9,509 bases of DNA from an uncultured Parabacteroides sp. (GTDB lineage Bacteria > Bacteroidota > Bacteroidia > Bacteroidales > Tannerellaceae): positions 1-9,509 of the forward strand of contig USAD01000087.1 of NCBI GenBank assembly GCA_900552415.1, given 5' to 3'. The translations under genes and the position numbers were made by a program. The notes beneath the pieces were generated by a model. That model did no database searches. It was not told where the DNA came from and worked only from the letters and a program-made list of their open reading frames with translations. Numbering within the stretch: the stretch's first letter is position 1; every line of letters begins with the position of its first letter. This document shows, in pieces, positions 1-6,387 of the stretch.

Positions 1-621
1 GACGTGCGGCTACTCAACTGCCTGGTGCATATACGCCGTCATTTTGAGCAGGCTTTGGATGAAAACAGGGAGATGGCACAACATGCGCTGACTCAGATAC
101 AGCATATCTATAAAATAGAACGTCGGTGTGACGAGGCCGGCCTGTCATATGATGAGCGCAGACAGGCACGTCAGGAGCTGGCCCGGCCAATCATGGAGGC
201 AATGAAGGTCTGGATGGAGACAGAAGGGATTAAATACAGTCCAGGTTCTTTGACAGGCAAGGCCATTACATATGCTTATACCAAATGGGATAATATTATG
301 AGATGCCTGGACGATGGCCGCCTGTACTGGGATAACAATCTGGCGGAAAACGTCCAACGCCCCATCACTTTAAGCAGAAAAAATTTTCTCTTCTGTGGTA
401 ATCACGAAGCAGCGGTTAATATGTCTGTCATATGTTCTCTGCTGGCCACATGTAAGGCGCACGATGTAAATCCCAGGGTATACCTGAACGATGTCATCGC
501 ACAAATGCCTTATCACAAAAAGGCAACCCAAGAAGAACTTTTGAATCTACTTCCACACAAATGGAAGTTGAAACATCCGGAATGTGTACTGACAAAACAA
601 AAGGAGGAATCTAGTAACTAA
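1..621 (+). CDS. IS66-family transposase (TnpC), C-terminal part, 5'-partial
   Basis: This is the C-terminal ~206 residues of a DDE transposase of the IS66 family; the frame is open to the window's left edge, so the GTG at 4 is not a real start. The segment LYWDNNLAENVQRPITLSRK near residues 107-127 matches the IS66 motif DNxxER/AENxxRPxxLGRK, which carries the catalytic glutamate (the E of AEN). It is followed by FLFCGNHEAAVN, and then by the IS66 C-terminal element (ICSLLATCKAHDVNPRVYL...LLPHKWK). The upstream DD residues lie outside the window. The stop is TAA at 619-621, and the element's right end follows about 120 bases later. The intact C-terminus suggests that this end of the element is complete. 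It is unrelated to the minus-strand operon and is oriented towards it. Confidence 0.93.
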   Translation, partial: DVRLLNCLVHIRRHFEQALDENREMAQHALTQIQHIYKIERRCDEAGLSYDERRQARQELARPIMEAMKVWMETEGIKYSPGSLTGKAITYAYTKWDNIMRCLDDGRLYWDNNLAENVQRPITLSRKNFLFCGNHEAAVNMSVICSLLATCKAHDVNPRVYLNDVIAQMPYHKKATQEELLNLLPHKWKLKHPECVLTKQKEESSN

Positions 622-649
622 TACAAACTGTAATATATAGGTTCAACAA

Positions 650-698
650 AACAATAGAGGCTGATACTATTAGGTTCATAGTGACAGTCGCTATTGTT
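650..698 (+). repeat. Imperfect hairpin downstream of the IS66 transposase
   Basis: Positions 650-670 pair with 678-698 around a 7-base loop (671-677). By hand there are 17 Watson-Crick pairs, two G-T wobbles (660/688, 665/683) and two mismatches (658/690, 664/684). It sits between the transposase stop and the right end. No T-run follows, so it is not an obvious intrinsic terminator. It could stabilise the transcript, stop read-through, or be a subterminal transposase site; the sequence does not decide this. Confidence 0.6.
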
Positions 699-727
699 GT
701 ATATAAAAGTTTAATACCTGTAGTTTG

Positions 728-739
728 CCGAATGCTTAC
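728..739 (-). repeat. IS66 right terminal inverted repeat (tip)
   Basis: The + strand reads CCGAATGCTTAC, ending at 739; the complement GTAAGCATTCGG has the GTAAGC start common to IS66-family termini. The inner limit of the repeat cannot be set without the left end. Confidence 0.7.
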
Positions 740-959
740 AATTAGTTGGGATCAGTCCGCTTAGTGTGATGAGGCTTTTCTTGGCCGCCGCCACGTCGGG
801 ATCTGGATCAAGTGCGGCAGATAGTAATTGTAACTTCAGGCGGCGAAAGAGGTTATTTCGTATTGTGTCTTTCTGTGCTGCGATCTCGTATAAACATACC
901 TCTTTTTTTGTTTGGCGAAGCCTGCGGTAAAACTTTTGTTTTCTCCGCAGGCTTTTTCT
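740..959 (-). other. Stop-free minus frame cut by the IS66 end; possible gene remnant or dispersed repeat
   Basis: On the minus strand one frame is free of stops from 959 down to the IS boundary at 740 (about 73 codons). Its last ~50 codons look protein-like: ...EVCLYEIAAQKDTIRNNLFRR, then LKLQLLSAALDPDPDVAAAK, then KSLITLSGLIPTN. It has no in-frame ATG and a TAA upstream (960-962), and after 740 it runs ten codons into the IS before a stop. The + strand frame from 769 is also open over most of the stretch. I do not recognise a family. It may be a gene broken by the insertion, or a non-coding dispersed element with low stop density. The opposite-strand readings overlap completely, so at most one can be coding. 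Confidence 0.3.
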
Positions 960-960
960 T
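918..960 (+). terminator. Strong hairpin with T-run, reading as a + strand terminator
   Basis: The arms AAGCCTGCGG (918-927) and CCGCAGGCTT (945-954) form a perfect 10-bp stem. In the 17-base loop AAAAC (929-933) and GTTTT (938-942) can pair as well. The + strand continues TTTCTTT, a fair U-tract. On the minus strand the stem is followed by CGCC, so it is a poor terminator for the operon whose last gene stops at 1002, although it could act as a 3' stabilising hairpin. No + strand gene is recognisable upstream apart from the IS. Confidence 0.45.
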
Positions 961-980
961 TACTACCGGTAAAACTTTTG
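925..980. repeat. 14-base direct repeat, 42-base period
   Basis: CGGTAAAACTTTTG occurs at 925-938 and again at 967-980, an exact match with a 42-base period. The first copy includes part of the hairpin stem and loop. Read on the + strand it encodes the repeated peptide GKTF (GKTFVFSAGFFFTT then GKTFAPTHGFLF), but no good gene supports that reading. It could be part of a dispersed intergenic repeat. Confidence 0.6.
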
Positions 981-1001
981 CTCCGACTCATGGATTTTTA
1001 T

Positions 1002-2720
1002 TTAATCCGGAAGGCGATTGCCATCCTTGTCTATCCAATATGTATTGCCGTTGTAATCTGTGACTTTTGCTGTAATTTTTGTATTCTTTATATTGTAAAT
1101 TTCAAATCTTACAGGTTCTTGGTATATGAATTGAATAACTTCTACGCCCGTAGTGTCAATGCATCCCCATTTGTTATTTTTTTTAACACTTATTCTGTTG
1201 ACATCATATCCGTATATATTGTAATCATCATATTTAAAATCTGTTATAAGTCCTTTCTCATTCGCTATTGCCCATTTACCGTCTTTCTCTACTGCAGCAC
1301 AATTATTCTTGTAGGTAATGATATAATCATATTCTCCTGGTAAAATTTGTTCACCTCGATTATTATATAGCTCGTATTTTCCTGAAAAATTTGTTATGCC
1401 TGTTATCTTAAACTCATAATTCTTCCATGTCTTTTCCATTAAATTTTTAGTTTTATAGCCTATTCCTATTTGGAACTCTTCATAATATTCTATACAGGCG
1501 ATATAGATATTGGCTATCTGTGCAACCGTGGCGATGCTCTTTAGGACATTTGTCCATGTCAGCAGTTTTTTGTCTATAGGACAACTGAATATTATTACCA
1601 TCGTAAGGATGTTCAGGAGTATGAACGAGATTAGTATGGGTTCGTGTGCCCTTGTCGGATTACTATAGAATGCAATGTGCCAATAATAGCTGTTAAATAA
1701 TAAGTAACAAAGTATTGACAGCACGCTCAAGACTACAGAAACCTTCTTATGGATCTTTTTCCGGCTCTCCGTTTGCCAGAAAGCTTTGAGCCGTTGCCAC
1801 ATTCTTGGGGTACTTTTCTTTATCTTTGGCTCCATCTCCGGATCAGTCTCGTCCCCGGCGGGTTGCTCGATCTTTTCGTCCATCTTGATCTCCTCCATAA
1901 ATTCCTCCGTGGAATGATACCGCTCCAGCCGCTTGAGGCTCATGGCGTGGCGGATCGGCCCGGCGAAGTTTGCTGGAAGGATCGAGAAAGCGATCTCCTC
2001 GTCGACGCGGCTGATGGACTCAATTGGGGTGATTCCAGTTAAGAGCTTATAGAACGTTGCTGCGAGGGCATAGATATCGGTCTCTGGCGAGAAGGTACTG
2101 ACACCTCCGGCCTTGTATTGCTCGGGCGGCGCGTAGCCCTTGCTCTTGCCGACGGGCGTTGTCGATGTCTCCTCGCCTTGCTCGTCGTATTGCTTGGCTA
2201 GGCCGAAGTCGGCCAGGATCGCCTTGCCCATAGAGTTTGTCAGGATGTTGGCGGGCTTGATGTCGTAGTGGCAAAGACCCTTTTGGTGCAGGTAACTCAC
2301 CGCGTCGACCACCTGCCGGATCATGGCGAATGCCTCGTCTGTGGGTAATTTCACCCGTGCTTTGATGATTTGGCTAAGCGATGGCCCGTCGGCATATTCC
2401 ATGACGTAATAATAGGTGTTGTTCTCCTCAAACATATCGATCACACGGACAATGTTCGGGTGGTTGAGGCGGGCGAGCATCGCGGCCTCCTTCTTGAATT
2501 TCTCGCGGTATCGGAGGAGCATCTCCCGGCTCCCATCGGTACCAAGCGTCACTTCAGGACTGCTGGCGGCACGTCCGCAATAGTCTTTCATGAAAAATTC
2601 CTTGATGGCGACCTGCCTGCTGAGCGTTGTCTGCTCGGCGAGATAGGTGATGCCGTAGCCACCCTGCCCGAGGATGGCTTGGATCTTGTATCGGTTGTTT
2701 TGTAGTGATGTCAGCTTCAT
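1002..2720 (-). CDS. Membrane Ser/Thr protein kinase with three TM segments and degenerate WG repeats (kinase 1)
   Basis: 572 aa, last gene of the operon. Residues 11-275 are a Hanks-type kinase domain: Gly-loop GQGGYG 18-23, Lys40 in VAIK, helix-C Glu78, catalytic loop HYDIKPAN 151-158 (Asp153, Asn158), DFG 171-173, APPEQY 197-202 and Asp215 in ETDIYAL. All catalytic residues are present. HYD replaces HRD, so this is a non-RD kinase. A charged linker (280-326) precedes three hydrophobic segments at about 327-347, 359-380 and 394-412; with a cytosolic kinase this places the C-terminus outside. The C-terminal 150 residues hold weak WG-type units (DGKWAIANEKG, NNKWGCIDTTG, YWIDKDGNRLP). Residues 1-275 align gap-free with the next kinase upstream, with 228 identities by hand count, so the pair arose by duplication; the C-terminal halves differ. 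The kinase part is GC-rich and the tail AT-rich. The start at 2720 follows the upstream stop by 29 bases. Substrates are unknown; the FHA protein and the partner kinase are candidates. Confidence 0.93.
   Translation of the reverse strand: MKLTSLQNNRYKIQAILGQGGYGITYLAEQTTLSRQVAIKEFFMKDYCGRAASSPEVTLGTDGSREMLLRYREKFKKEAAMLARLNHPNIVRVIDMFEENNTYYYVMEYADGPSLSQIIKARVKLPTDEAFAMIRQVVDAVSYLHQKGLCHYDIKPANILTNSMGKAILADFGLAKQYDEQGEETSTTPVGKSKGYAPPEQYKAGGVSTFSPETDIYALAATFYKLLTGITPIESISRVDEEIAFSILPANFAGPIRHAMSLKRLERYHSTEEFMEEIKMDEKIEQPAGDETDPEMEPKIKKSTPRMWQRLKAFWQTESRKKIHKKVSVVLSVLSILCYLLFNSYYWHIAFYSNPTRAHEPILISFILLNILTMVIIFSCPIDKKLLTWTNVLKSIATVAQIANIYIACIEYYEEFQIGIGYKTKNLMEKTWKNYEFKITGITNFSGKYELYNNRGEQILPGEYDYIITYKNNCAAVEKDGKWAIANEKGLITDFKYDDYNIYGYDVNRISVKKNNKWGCIDTTGVEVIQFIYQEPVRFEIYNIKNTKITAKVTDYNGNTYWIDKDGNRLPD
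1896..2720 (-). repeat. Kinase-domain DNA duplicate (partner copy at 3944-4768)
   Basis: The 825 bases encoding residues 1-275 of the two kinases are gap-free homologues on the same strand. Some patches are identical at DNA level, including synonymous positions: 2392-2435 equals 4440-4483 (44 bases) and 2437-2477 equals 4485-4525 (41 bases). Elsewhere the copies differ in clusters (residues 51-56, 162-167, 251-258), which would fit local gene conversion. Homology fades downstream of about residue 275. Confidence 0.85.
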
Positions 2721-2749
2721 GTTAGTTTGTTGTTTTTAGACCGAAATAT

Positions 2750-4768
2750 TCATAGTCTGTTTCCTTGTTTGTCTATATAAAATTCTTCTTTACCTATTTG
2801 TACGAGTGCTTTTCCATTTTGAAATAATAGTACATTATCATAAATTAATGGGATAACTGTTTTACCTTTTGTATCAATAAATCCTTCTTTGCCATTATAT
2901 TTCGCCAGAATCAGTTCATTTCCTGACTGACGTATTAGTAAACTGTATTGATAAGGAGCCACTATATTGCCTTTCTGATCGATCATGCCAAATTTATTAT
3001 TTTTGCAAACTATGGCTACTCCATATTCGAAACTAGTGGCAGATTGGTATTCAAATGGGATGATCGTTTTGCCACTTTTATCAACAAATCCCCATTTTTT
3101 ATTAATGCGGACAGCCATGATGTTATCTTCATAACCTATGACTCTCTCATATTTGAAAGGGATAATTAATTTTCCATTATAATCGTAAATGCCCTCTTTC
3201 CCGTTTAAGACAACTGTGATATAGCCGTAAATGAAGTTTGAAATTGTTTCATAATTATCTAATGGGATTACTTCTTTACCCTCTTGGTTTACAAATGTTT
3301 TTTTGTTATCTATATGTACTTCTCCTAGACCATTAAGGAATGCAAACGCATCATCATATTTGCAGGGAATTACTTCTTTCCCATTTCTATTGATATATCC
3401 TTTTTTCTCATGATTTGTTACAACTACAGCTAATCCTCCGCTAAATTCCTCAACACGCTTATATTTTTTCTTTGCTTGCTCCAATGGGGATAATTTTTGC
3501 TCCTCCTCTTTCTCCAGCTTTTCATTTGTTTCCGCCGTATTGTTTCCGGAAGTTGCGCTGTTATTGGTCGGTTCTTCGGGGGGGATGAGCGTATCTTTCG
3601 GGTTTTCGATTGGTGGCGTGACGGGTTCTTCAATTCTCGTGGTATCGGTCCCGGCGATCGGATCGGTCGTTGGCTCCGTATCCTTGTTGGCCCAAATCAG
3701 GATCAAGACCAGGAGGACGGCGGTTATCCCGATGGGCGCGAGATATTTTTGCCAGTCAATTGTAGTCTTTTTCTCCTCTCGGACCGACTTTTCCGAGCTG
3801 TTGTGTGTCGGTCGTGGGGCGTTGATGTCCAAGTCTGTGTCTTCAGTTTGGGGTACGTCATTACAGCTTTCCCCGGCATTGTTGTCTTGATTTATCACCT
3901 CATTGTCGGACATTGATTGACTTTCCGTCTCCGGCAGGGTGTCCATAAATTCCTCTACCGAGTGAAAGCGCTCCTTCCTTTTGAGGTTCATGGCCTTTTG
4001 GATGGGCGTGATGAGGACGGCGGGGAGGATTGAGAAGTCAATCTCCTCGTCGTCGCGGCTGAGCGACTCGATCGGGGTGATGCCCGTGAGCAATTTGTAA
4101 AGCGTTGCGGCCAGCGCATAGATGTCCGTCTCAGGCGAGAAGTCGCTCACGCCCCCTACGCGGTATTGCTCGGGCGGCGCGAAGCCTTTGCTCTTGCCGA
4201 CGGGCGTGGTGCTGGTCTCCTCGCCCTGTTCGTCGTATTGTTTGGCCAGACCGAAGTCTGCCAGGATCACTTGTCCCTTCCTGCTTGTCAGGATGTTGGC
4301 GGGCTTGATGTCGTAGTGGCAAAGGCGCTCCTGGTGGAGATAGCTCACGGCGTCGGCCACTTGCTTGATCATCGCTAGTGCCTCGTCTGTGGGTAATTTC
4401 ACCCGTGCTTTGATGATTTGTCTAAGCGACGGCCCGTCAGCATATTCCATGACGTAATAATAGGTGTTGTTCTCCTCAAACATGTCGATCACACGGACAA
4501 TGTTCGGGTGGTTGAGGCGGGCGAGTGTCGCAGCCTCCTTCTTGAATTTCTCGCGGTAGCGGAGTACCATCTCCCGGCTGCCGTGGGTACCCATCGTCAC
4601 CTCCGCACCCTCGCCGGCCCGCTCGCAATAGTCTTTCATGAAGAACTCCTTGATGGCTACCTGCCTGCTGAGCATGGTTTGCGTGGCGAGGTAGGTGATG
4701 CCGTAGCCACCCTGCCCGAGGATGGCTTGGATCTCATATTTGCCTCCTTGTAATGATTTGAATTGCAT
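2750..4768 (-). CDS. Membrane Ser/Thr protein kinase with extracytoplasmic WG-repeat domain (kinase 2)
   Basis: 672 aa. The kinase domain (11-275) is complete: GQGGYG 18-23, Lys40, Glu78, HYDIKPAN 151-158, DFG 171-173, an activation segment with TSTTPVGKSKG, then APPEQY 197-202 and Asp215. An acidic, polar linker (276-342) leads to a single membrane segment at about 343-360. A Pro/Thr/Glu-rich stalk (361-430) follows, then seven WG-type repeats (about 437-672), for example KKWGFVDKSGKTIIPFEY at 557-574; each unit runs G-[YFI]-x-[DN]-x-x-G-K-x-[VI]-I-P-x-x-Y. One TM with an N-terminal cytosolic kinase puts the repeats in the periplasm, a plausible ligand- or protein-binding sensor. That architecture parallels PrkC/PknB kinases, which carry PASTA repeats outside. 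The gene lies 21 bases after the PP2C stop and 29 before kinase 1. The HYD motif suggests activity does not depend on the usual activation-loop Arg contact. The repeat part is AT-rich relative to the kinase part. Confidence 0.94.
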   Translation of the reverse strand: MQFKSLQGGKYEIQAILGQGGYGITYLATQTMLSRQVAIKEFFMKDYCERAGEGAEVTMGTHGSREMVLRYREKFKKEAATLARLNHPNIVRVIDMFEENNTYYYVMEYADGPSLRQIIKARVKLPTDEALAMIKQVADAVSYLHQERLCHYDIKPANILTSRKGQVILADFGLAKQYDEQGEETSTTPVGKSKGFAPPEQYRVGGVSDFSPETDIYALAATLYKLLTGITPIESLSRDDEEIDFSILPAVLITPIQKAMNLKRKERFHSVEEFMDTLPETESQSMSDNEVINQDNNAGESCNDVPQTEDTDLDINAPRPTHNSSEKSVREEKKTTIDWQKYLAPIGITAVLLVLILIWANKDTEPTTDPIAGTDTTRIEEPVTPPIENPKDTLIPPEEPTNNSATSGNNTAETNEKLEKEEEQKLSPLEQAKKKYKRVEEFSGGLAVVVTNHEKKGYINRNGKEVIPCKYDDAFAFLNGLGEVHIDNKKTFVNQEGKEVIPLDNYETISNFIYGYITVVLNGKEGIYDYNGKLIIPFKYERVIGYEDNIMAVRINKKWGFVDKSGKTIIPFEYQSATSFEYGVAIVCKNNKFGMIDQKGNIVAPYQYSLLIRQSGNELILAKYNGKEGFIDTKGKTVIPLIYDNVLLFQNGKALVQIGKEEFYIDKQGNRL

Positions 4769-4789
4769 ACTTGTGGCTTTTATTTATGG

Positions 4790-5698
4790 TTAAAATAGAA
4801 AACTATAGATCAGGCTGATGATAAAGGAGACGATGAGGATGAACCAAAACGTGAGGTACCTTTTCTTTTGTGTTTGTCTTTTCGGCGTGACAGTTCGCTC
4901 GGTGGGCGTTACCTGTTCGGTCGTCTCGTTGTCTCTGCTTGTCGTCTCTTCCACGATCTCGCGAATCCGGATGATCCAAGCAGAGTGGTTGTCGTTGTTC
5001 CCATTGGTCGCTTCCCGCAGCGCATCGGTGATCTTTTCTCCTTTCAAACTCGGATCGGCAAAGAACTGGATCAAATCCTCGTCTTCCATGCGCTCGAGCA
5101 TACCATCTGAACACATGTAGATGATGTCACCCTCTTGGAGATCAGTTAGTTGCTTGATCTCGGGTTTGTGCCGGACATCCAGGTTGGGCTGCATCACGCG
5201 GGTGACGATGTTCTTTTGCGGATGGTTTTTCATCTCCTCGCGGGTGATCTCGCCCAGGTCATAGAGGCTTTGTACGAGCGAGTGATCCTTGCTTTTATAA
5301 AGGATTTGCCGCTCCTTGGAGCGAATGTGGTAGATGCGGCTGTCGCCCATGTGGGCAACGAGGCATCCTGCATTGTTAAAACGCAGGTAACAGAAGGTAG
5401 TACCCATCTTGCGTGCCTCGCCATTGTCGGCCTCGTCCAGCCGGTCGTAGGCTTCGTTCAGTTTAGACTCGAAATCTTCGATCGTAAAATTCTGGCTTTT
5501 ATCGTCCGGTTGGCCGAGCGTGTCGGCCACAACCCGGCTTGCTTTTTCGCCGTCGGCATGGCCGCCCATGCCATCGCAAAGCACGAATACGTCGTTGTTT
5601 TCCGTGGCTTTCCCGGGCTCTGGAAAGAGTGCGTCTTCTTGGTTTGGCCGGTTGCCTATCTCGTAGAGGCTGACCGGCGGATCGATTTTGACTTTCAT
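4790..5698 (-). CDS. PP2C-family Ser/Thr phosphatase with C-terminal membrane anchor
   Basis: 302 aa. It is a PPM/PP2C metal-dependent phosphatase expected to remove phosphate from Ser/Thr residues modified by the two kinases encoded next. Motifs in order: RPNQEDA 17-23 (Asp22), CDGMGGHADGE 41-51 (Asp42), MGTT 98-101, HMGDSRIY 116-123 (Asp119), KDHSLV 137-142, IVTRVM 164-169, CSDGM 196-200 (Asp198) and DNHSA 236-240 (Asp236). These cover the metal-binding aspartates. Residues 250-278 are a Thr/Glu-rich linker; KKR (278-280) precedes a hydrophobic C-terminal segment (281-302) that fits a tail anchor with the catalytic domain in the cytosol. Most free-standing bacterial PP2Cs of this type (Stp/PrpC) end at about 240-250 residues, so the anchor is an addition. 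The gene starts 19 bases after the FHA gene stop, and the ATG follows AAAGAAGAC. Confidence 0.95.
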   Translation of the reverse strand: MKVKIDPPVSLYEIGNRPNQEDALFPEPGKATENNDVFVLCDGMGGHADGEKASRVVADTLGQPDDKSQNFTIEDFESKLNEAYDRLDEADNGEARKMGTTFCYLRFNNAGCLVAHMGDSRIYHIRSKERQILYKSKDHSLVQSLYDLGEITREEMKNHPQKNIVTRVMQPNLDVRHKPEIKQLTDLQEGDIIYMCSDGMLERMEDEDLIQFFADPSLKGEKITDALREATNGNNDNHSAWIIRIREIVEETTSRDNETTEQVTPTERTVTPKRQTQKKRYLTFWFILIVSFIISLIYSFLF

Positions 5699-5717
5699 CT
5701 TGTCTTCTTTTTAGATA

Positions 5718-6383
5718 TTAATTGGTATCGTCCGATTCCTCGCCGATAAATTTAATGATGGTATAGGCCATTTGGATCGTCTCACCGCCCAAAAGGATAA
5801 TCTTATCGCCATTCTCGATACGTTTGCCGCTGACCAATGTCTTGTTCAGGTTTTTTGCGTTCATTAAAGTATGTCGGTAACTGCCATCCTTGAGCCGGTT
5901 AACCACGATCTGGATATGGACCCGGCTCGCCTTCTTGTCGTTCGTTTCTATCTGGATGGTAGCTTCAGACGAGTCCGCCTTCCGGCCGATGGTATTGATG
6001 CCGAGCTTCAGGGGAAAGATCCTGGCAGGCTCGTATTGCATGATTTTCCCAATCTCGGTTAGGCCCATGTAGGTCGGAAGGGTACCGCTGTCTTCCTCTT
6101 TAACCTGCTTGTGACCACCCTCGCCTCCCATAGGCACGCTGTTCTTACATTTGGGACAGGTAATTGATCCTCCAGGTTTGAAGGCACTGGCCAATAGTGT
6201 GATTTGGCTATCGCAATGTGGGCATTTCAGGAGCTTGACAGGGATATATTCTTTGAAGCTCCGCGTTTTTTTGCATTTGGGACAAGTGATTGCCTTTTCC
6301 TCAACGCCCGGGGTCTGTTTTATACCGAGCAGTGTCCGGCAACCCGGTTCCGGACACATAATGGTAATTGTCTGTTCATTCAT
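5718..6383 (-). CDS. Double zinc-ribbon plus FHA-domain protein
   Basis: 221 aa, predicted soluble and cytosolic. The N-terminus has two zinc-ribbon-like units: Cys10/Cys15 with Cys34/Cys37 (CPKC), and Cys54/Cys57 (CPHC) with Cys76/Cys79 (CPKC). Spacing and sequence resemble MJ0042/YjdM-style ribbons. After a linker (83-118), an FHA domain spans about 120-215: TIGRK (Gly133, Arg134), SRVH (Ser153, Arg154, His156), Asn180-Lys181-Thr182 in place of the usual NGT/NxT, and NGDKI 191-195. FHA domains bind phosphothreonine peptides, so this is the expected reader of kinase output. The ribbons may bind protein or nucleic acid, which cannot be told from sequence. The start ATG lies 4 bases after the caspase gene stop, suggesting coupled translation. 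No effector or output domain is fused to it. Confidence 0.9.
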   Translation of the reverse strand: MNEQTITIMCPEPGCRTLLGIKQTPGVEEKAITCPKCKKTRSFKEYIPVKLLKCPHCDSQITLLASAFKPGGSITCPKCKNSVPMGGEGGHKQVKEEDSGTLPTYMGLTEIGKIMQYEPARIFPLKLGINTIGRKADSSEATIQIETNDKKASRVHIQIVVNRLKDGSYRHTLMNAKNLNKTLVSGKRIENGDKIILLGGETIQMAYTIIKFIGEESDDTN

Positions 6384-6387
6384 GATT

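Larger units (their letters stand above)
1..739 (+). mobile_element. IS66-family insertion sequence, right-hand part
   Basis: The element comprises the transposase end plus 118 bases of 3' sequence. Its right terminus is placed at 739 because the complementary strand from there reads GTAAGCATTCGG, and IS66-family ends typically begin GTAAGC. IS66 elements usually duplicate 8 bases at the target; the first 8 flanking bases are 740-747 (AATTAGTT). The left end is outside the window, so neither the partner inverted repeat nor the duplication can be confirmed. Accessory genes (tnpA/tnpB) would lie upstream, out of view. Confidence 0.8.

Noticed and set aside
4..6. GTG as start of a 205-residue protein
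   Set aside because: The frame is open to the left edge and the protein is clearly only the C-terminal part of an IS66 transposase.
850..887. Minus-strand mini-ORF starting MFIRDRST after AGAGGT
   Set aside because: It stops after about 13 codons and has no similarity I can see.
846..909. AAAGAGGT/ACCTCTTT arms followed by seven Ts as a second terminator
   Set aside because: The loop is 44 bases with no supporting inner pairing, so it is not convincing.
918..954. Hairpin as intrinsic terminator of the minus-strand operon
   Set aside because: On the minus strand the stem is followed by CGCC and not by a U-run; only the + strand has one. No clear operon terminator was found before the IS.
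812..1343. Two overlapping + strand ORFs (812-1063 and 912-1343)
   Set aside because: Most of the second lies antisense to the kinase 1 tail, neither has a recognisable domain, and the first is made of the 42-base repeat and hairpin sequence.
4105..4378. Several open frames on both strands over the kinase 2 domain
   Set aside because: They are shadows of a GC-rich real gene with full kinase motifs.
5150..5749. Long + strand frame of 199 codons antisense to PP2C
   Set aside because: The minus strand carries an intact PP2C with all metal-binding motifs; the opposite frame is open only because of its codon bias.
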